From: Planctomycetota bacterium
Lineage (GTDB): Bacteria; Planctomycetota; Planctomycetia; Pirellulales; Lacipirellulaceae
Direction: 5' to 3'
Length of the DNA stretch: 10,577 nt
NCBI GenBank assembly: GCA_013151315.1
Contig: JAADIN010000128.1
Span: 1 to 10,577, forward strand
A program made the translations under genes and the position numbers. This document shows positions 6,284 through 10,577 of this stretch, piece by piece; position 1 is the stretch's first letter, and every line of letters begins with the position of its first letter. The notes beneath the pieces are model-generated. The model saw only the letters and a list, made by a program, of their open reading frames with translations, was not told the origin of the DNA and searched no databases.

Positions 6284-6389
6284 GTGAGCCGCAACGCGCT
6301 AGCGTCGGGTTGTGGGGGGTGTGGGGGGCATGCCGCTACGCCCCCGCAGACCGCGGCTAGTAACCCGCGGCTAGCGCCGTGCGGCTCAC
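6284..6389. repeat. large imperfect inverted repeat (28-base arms, 24 matches)
   Basis: The arm 6284-6311 (starts GTGAGCCGCAACGCGCTAGC) is complementary to 6362-6389 (ends GTGCGGCTCAC) with 4 mismatches. The 50-base centre has a G-run/C-run pair (TGGGGGGC with GCCCCC) that could form an inner stem, and the string CCGCGGCTAG occurs twice, at 6351 and within the right arm. It sits between ybaB and rpoN, both on the minus strand. The shape suggests a dispersed palindromic repeat; from memory, similar GTGAGCCGC...GCGGCTCAC units are common between planctomycete genes. A terminator role for ybaB is possible. Confidence 0.75.
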
Positions 6390-6418
6390 CTTCAAAAAAG
6401 ACGCACTAGGGTTAAGAG

Positions 6419-6778
6419 CTATTTTTCGCCAAGTGATCCCATGGCCTCGCTCAGACCCGGGATGTTGAGCCCGCCAGTGAGCGATTGCATCTGCTCGGCA
6501 TGCAGCTCTTGGGCCTTTTGTTTGGCACTGTTGAAGGCCGCCGGCAGCAAGTCTTCTAACAATTCGCGGTCTTGCTTTTCAAAGAGCGTAGGATCGATGC
6601 GCACGGCTAGCACTTCACCAAGACCGTTGGCTTCGACTTCGACGAGGCCTGCACCCGCGCTGCCTACGACACGTTTGAGCTTGAGGTCTTCGGTCAACTG
6701 CTGCACTTTGCCGCCCATCTCTTGGGCCTGCTTCATGAGGTTGCCAATGTTGGCGATATTTCCAAGTCCTTCGAACAT
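6419..6778 (-). CDS. ybaB: YbaB/EbfC family nucleoid-associated protein
   Basis: A 119-residue protein, usual for the YbaB/EbfC family of small dimeric DNA-binding proteins that coat the nucleoid. It starts MFEGLGNIANIGNLMKQAQEM with the amphipathic N-terminal helix, followed by VQQLTEDLKLKRVVGSAGAG, then the beta-strand core VEVEANGLGEVLAVRIDP, and a helical C-terminus with a glycine-rich end. The ATG at 6778 is supported by AGGA at about 6787. It follows dnaX on the same strand after 122 bases, the gene order known from many bacteria. recR, which often comes next, is not present; rpoN follows after 309 bases. Frame is intact. Confidence 0.93.
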   Translation of the reverse strand: MFEGLGNIANIGNLMKQAQEMGGKVQQLTEDLKLKRVVGSAGAGLVEVEANGLGEVLAVRIDPTLFEKQDRELLEDLLPAAFNSAKQKAQELHAEQMQSLTGGLNIPGLSEAMGSLGEK

Positions 6779-6809
6779 GAATATCCTAGCTGTTAGCGGT
6801 CTGGATTTT

Positions 6810-6900
6810 CTTACTCCTAATCTTAATCCCCTTCAGCTATTTCTGATTCGGCCAAATGCTGGTGTGGGAAGGCTGATTAAGATTATGAGTAAGATTAAGA

Positions 6901-6906
<6 letters not shown>
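6810..6906. repeat. 18-bp inverted repeat plus 13-bp direct repeat, AT-rich
   Basis: Bases 6810-6827 (CTTACTCCTAATCTTAAT) are complementary to 6876-6893 with one mismatch. The 13-base unit ATTAAGATTATGA in the right arm is repeated directly 18 bases on, at 6894-6906, where it includes the last codons and stop of dnaX. The arms lie in the dnaX-ybaB gap, so the mRNA between the two genes would fold. Confidence 0.7.
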
Positions 6907-8701
<1,795 letters not shown>

Positions 8702-8711
8702 TTTGGGAAGG

Positions 8712-8776
8712 ATTGCAAATTGAAAAGTGCAAATTTGAAATTGAAAATTTGCAATTTGCACTTCTCAATTTGCAAT
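8712..8776. repeat. 24-base near-perfect AT-rich inverted repeat between ffs and dnaX
   Basis: Arm 8712-8735 (starts ATTGCAAATTGAAAAGTGC) is complementary to 8753-8776 with one mismatch, with a 17-base loop. TTGCAAATT-type units recur through it. It lies between the SRP RNA 3' end (8785) and the dnaX ATG (8701), so it would sit in the dnaX leader or end the ffs transcript. Comparable TTTGCAATTTGCA tracts are, from memory, dispersed in planctomycete genomes. Confidence 0.75.
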
Positions 8777-8784
8777 TTGCAATA

Positions 8785-8903
8785 CTCGACCGACCGCCAG
8801 AGGCCCCCACACAAAGAAGCGTAGGCTTATGGCTGCAGTGTTTCCACCCTGACCAGGTTCGCAAAGCCCCCATTGCAGAGACCCCTCGTCGGCGATCGGC
8901 GAG
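8785..8903 (-). ncRNA. ffs: small signal recognition particle RNA (4.5S-type)
   Basis: On the minus strand the domain IV core at 8854-8831 reads GGUCAGG, then GUG-GAAA-CAC (stem with GNRA tetraloop), then U-GCAGCC. This has the same spacing as the E. coli domain GGUCAGG...GCAGCC that binds Ffh. Just outside, GGCUU pairs with AAGCC. The ends pair: CUCG at 8903-8900 with CGAG at 8788-8785, then a 9-base run CCGAUCGCC with GGCGGUCGG, then GAGG with CCUC. The predicted RNA is about 119 bases. Position just upstream of dnaX on the same strand matches the scr-dnaX order in Bacillus. It forms the RNA part of the SRP that takes nascent membrane proteins to the translocon. Exact ends are from folding by eye. 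Confidence 0.88.
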
Positions 8904-8916
8904 TTTTTCGCTGTCT

Positions 8917-8944
8917 AAGCTATGCCCTCTTTGTACGCTGCCAA
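8917..8944 (-). promoter_or_regulatory. possible promoter of the SRP RNA
   Basis: On the minus strand TTGGCA (8944-8939) and TAGCTT (8922-8917) are 16 bases apart, and the expected transcription start near 8910 is a few bases before the 5' end predicted from folding (8903). The boxes match consensus only in part. Confidence 0.35.
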
Positions 8945-8999
8945 GGCCCGATCGTCCAGCCGTGCTGCCACGCAGCCAGGACAATTGCCAAGTCATAAA

Positions 9000-9120
9000 A
9001 ACCGCCAAGGACGCCAAGAGCGCCAAGGAATGAAATGGAAGGGAAGGGAAATCGAGAATATGGCTATTTTAGCACCTGCCTCTCTTCTTTCCCTTGGCGC
9101 TCTTGGCGTCCTTGGCGGTT
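9000..9120. repeat. 29-base perfect inverted repeat of CGCCAAGG units
   Basis: Bases 9000-9028 are three near-copies of CGCCAAGGA/CGCCAAGAG in a row (AACCGCCAAGGACGCCAAG at the start) and 9092-9120 is the perfect reverse complement, around a 63-base A/G-rich then T/C-rich centre. It lies between divergent ffs and the hydrolase gene. Repeats of the CCTTGGCGTCCTTGGCGGTT kind are, from memory, dispersed in several environmental bacteria, planctomycetes among them. Rest of the 8904-9169 gap: no gene seen. Confidence 0.85.
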
Positions 9121-9131
9121 CAAAAATCGAC

Positions 9132-9161
9132 TTGACCACGCAGCAGCCCCGTTCTGTTAGA
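9132..9161 (+). promoter_or_regulatory. possible hydrolase promoter with little or no leader
   Basis: TTGACC (9132-9137) and GTTAGA (9156-9161) are 18 bases apart, followed by the ATG at 9170. Transcription would begin at or just before the start codon, and no ribosome site is seen between. The -10 box is weak. Confidence 0.35.
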
Positions 9162-9169
9162 CTCACCCC

Positions 9170-10111
9170 ATGCCAGCCCTCTCTATACAAAACCGACGCA
9201 AACTGCCAAATGAGAACTCTTGGGGCGATCTCTACCCATTTGAATCGCGTTTTCACCAGTTACATGGCCACGACCTGAACGGCTGCCGCTATCACTATCT
9301 CGACCAGTCGCTCGGGGAGCGGCCGAGCGAGAGGCCGACCCTACTGTTTGTCCACGGCAATCCGACTTGGTCGTTCCATTGGCGGCGACTAGTGCTTGCC
9401 TTCCAGGACCAATTTCGTTGTATCGCCCCCGACCACCTGGGCTGTGGCATGAGCGATTTGCAGCCTCGGCCGCAACGGCTGGCCGACCATATCGACAATC
9501 TGGTTTCGCTGGTTGAGGCGCTCGACCTGCGGCATGTTACGCTCGTAGCCCAAGATTGGGGCGGAGCGATCGGCTTGGGCTGCGTACTGCGGGCGACTGA
9601 TCGCTTCGAGCGCATCGCCCTGCTGAATACGGGCGCTTTTCCGCCTTGGTTTATTCCCTGGCGAATTCGCTGTTGTCGATGGCCGCTCGTAGGCCGGCTG
9701 GCCCTGCAAGGTGCCAACGCTTTTTCGCGGGCAGCCTTGCGGATGACTCTGACCCGCAGCCGCAAGCTCGACCCTCGCGTGGAAGACGCCTATTTGGCAC
9801 CTTACCACGATTGGCAGAGTCGGGCTGCCGTGTATCAATTCGTACGCGATATCCCGCTTTCCGAGCGGCATCCTACTTGGAGCACGCTCGAGCAGATCGA
9901 AGCCGGGCTGCCCCGACTTGCCCACCTACCCATCCAGCTGACCTGGGGAATGCAGGACTGGTGTTTTACGCCGGAGTGCCTCGACCGTTTTTGCGAATAC
10001 TGGCCCCACGCCGAAGTCCATCGCCTGGCTGACGTGGGCCATTGGGTATTAGAAGACGCCCCGGAGGAGACCGAATCACTGCTAAAAAACTGGCTCCAGG
10101 CGGAAACATGA
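9170..10111 (+). CDS. alpha/beta hydrolase, haloalkane dehalogenase / OleB type
   Basis: A 313-residue alpha/beta-hydrolase with an aspartate nucleophile. VHGNPTWSF (61-69) holds the oxyanion/halide residue N64, VAQDWGG (126-132) gives nucleophile D129 with W130, WGMQD (259-263) supplies a late acid D263, and GHWVLED (290-296) supplies H291. The cap has NAFSRAALRM and YLAPYHDW, and FVRDIPL follows, patterns I associate with the HLD-III subfamily. That group includes haloalkane dehalogenases and OleB, the beta-lactone decarboxylase of olefinic hydrocarbon synthesis. No oleA, oleC or oleD is in view, so the substrate is open. ATG 9170 is the only good start. No signal peptide, so likely cytoplasmic. 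It ends as ATGA with the next gene, so the pair is one operon. Confidence 0.88.
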   Translation: MPALSIQNRRKLPNENSWGDLYPFESRFHQLHGHDLNGCRYHYLDQSLGERPSERPTLLFVHGNPTWSFHWRRLVLAFQDQFRCIAPDHLGCGMSDLQPRPQRLADHIDNLVSLVEALDLRHVTLVAQDWGGAIGLGCVLRATDRFERIALLNTGAFPPWFIPWRIRCCRWPLVGRLALQGANAFSRAALRMTLTRSRKLDPRVEDAYLAPYHDWQSRAAVYQFVRDIPLSERHPTWSTLEQIEAGLPRLAHLPIQLTWGMQDWCFTPECLDRFCEYWPHAEVHRLADVGHWVLEDAPEETESLLKNWLQAET

Positions 10112-10577
10112 AAACGCCCTCCACGCCGCTTGCGGTTTCGCCCCCCCCAACCCCCGGCACCTGCGCCACTCTCGCCTGTATCTGGGAAGCCACTGCCGCG
10201 AAGCCGGGCAATGTCTATCGGGGAGCCGATTTCGACGACACAACCTACGCCGACTTTTTAACGAGCGCCGCAATCGTTGGCCCGATACTCGAACAGACGA
10301 TCGCCGAAGGCGTTGGGCCCACGGTGCTCCACGCCGTGCAGGCGACTCGAGCAGCCGTTGCGACCAACACCAACCTCGGTATGTTGCTTTTGCTGACGCC
10401 ACTCTCTGCGGTACCGCCCAACACGCCACTTGCCGAAGGCATTGCCGGCGTGCTTGCAAGGCTAACCGATAACGACACTCGGGCCGTCTACGAAGCCATC
10501 CGAGTTGCCCAGCCCGGCGGGCTGGGCGCAGTGAAGGAAGCGGACGTGCAGAGCACATCCGCTCCTGACATCCCCCT
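10108..10577 (+). CDS. CitG-like triphosphoribosyl-dephospho-CoA synthase family (partial)
   Basis: The frame from ATG 10108 is open to the window end, giving 156 residues of an incomplete protein. After a proline-rich tail (TPLAVSPPPTP), ATLACIWEATAAKPGNVYRG at about residues 21-40 is the family's N-terminal helix with the KPG turn. ATNTNLGMLLLLTPL (about 86-100) and YEAIRVAQPGGLG follow, which are also family features. CitG makes the prosthetic-group precursor of citrate lyase from ATP and dephospho-CoA. Planctomycete homologues are, I recall, often found without citrate lyase and near methanopterin-linked C1 genes, so the substrate may differ. The start overlaps the hydrolase stop (ATGA), indicating translational coupling. 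The N-terminal tail contains the 16-base repeat also seen in the winged-helix gene. Confidence 0.82.
   Translation, partial: MKTPSTPLAVSPPPTPGTCATLACIWEATAAKPGNVYRGADFDDTTYADFLTSAAIVGPILEQTIAEGVGPTVLHAVQATRAAVATNTNLGMLLLLTPLSAVPPNTPLAEGIAGVLARLTDNDTRAVYEAIRVAQPGGLGAVKEADVQSTSAPDIP
10126..10141 (+). repeat. 16-base direct copy of the repeat at 1047-1062
   Basis: CCGCTTGCGGTTTCGC is identical to 1047-1062 and is also the inverse of the arm at 1082-1097 over 15 bases. Here and there it encodes the same peptide, PLAVS, close to the N-terminus of an unrelated protein that starts inside the preceding gene. Confidence 0.75.

Larger units (their letters stand above)
6110..6418. other. 309-base gap between ybaB and rpoN
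   Basis: No convincing gene. It holds the large inverted repeat described separately (6284-6389), a 20-base string at 6196-6215 that recurs at the helicase start, and a weak minus-strand promoter candidate for rpoN: TTACAG at 6187-6182, a 16-base spacer and TAGACT at 6165-6160, which would give a leader of about 44 bases. Confidence 0.5.

Noticed and set aside
8702..8761. 20-residue N-terminal extension of DnaX
   Set aside because: It is the translation of an AT-rich inverted repeat and is not like any DnaX start.
8997..9120. CRISPR-like repeat array
   Set aside because: The units are contiguous 8-9 base near-copies in two inverted arms with no regular spacers and no cas genes.

Overview
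The window looks like a junction between a tRNA-integrated mobile element (left, about 1-3.85 kb) and ordinary bacterial chromosome (right, about 3.8-10.58 kb). I think the host is a planctomycete, probably Pirellulales-like. The basis is moderate GC, the style of the housekeeping proteins, numerous long intergenic inverted repeats, and replication and integration proteins of a type I associate with planctomycete genomic islands. This taxonomic call is inference from recall, not a search.

Left part, element, all on the + strand. It starts with the tail of a gene running in from outside, possibly a primase-polymerase. ATGA coupling leads into a DnaB-type helicase core ATPase, and a TTG start inside the helicase end leads into a winged-helix protein. 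Then come an intergenic pair of strong inverted repeats and hairpins, a small zinc-ribbon-like gene that appears frameshifted, a Cro/CI-type regulator with a leaderless-looking promoter and an overlapping operator-like dyad, and a tyrosine recombinase that appears frameshifted once. The recombinase reading frame runs into the 3' half of a tRNA-Ala(CGC) gene on the opposite strand. This is the usual arrangement for an element that uses the tRNA 3' end as its attachment site.

Middle part, chromosome, all on the - strand. Read in the direction of transcription from the right, the order is SRP RNA (ffs), dnaX, ybaB, a gap with a large imperfect inverted repeat, rpoN, nrdR and tRNA-Ala. The ffs-dnaX-ybaB order matches that seen in other bacteria. 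As sequenced, dnaX has one frame break near its 3' end and rpoN has two (after about 18 codons and near the 3' end). The protein sequence on both sides of each break is recognisable family sequence, so either the assembly carries indels or these genes are damaged.

Right part, + strand. A 29-bp perfect inverted repeat is followed by a haloalkane-dehalogenase/OleB-type alpha/beta hydrolase. That gene overlaps (ATGA) a CitG-like triphosphoribosyl-dephospho-CoA synthase family gene cut off by the window end.

Main points of interest: the element and its tRNA junction; the leaderless promoter/operator; a 16-bp palindromic-repeat family that also codes for the N-termini of two unrelated proteins; several unrelated long inverted repeats between genes; and the recurring frame breaks, five in four genes.
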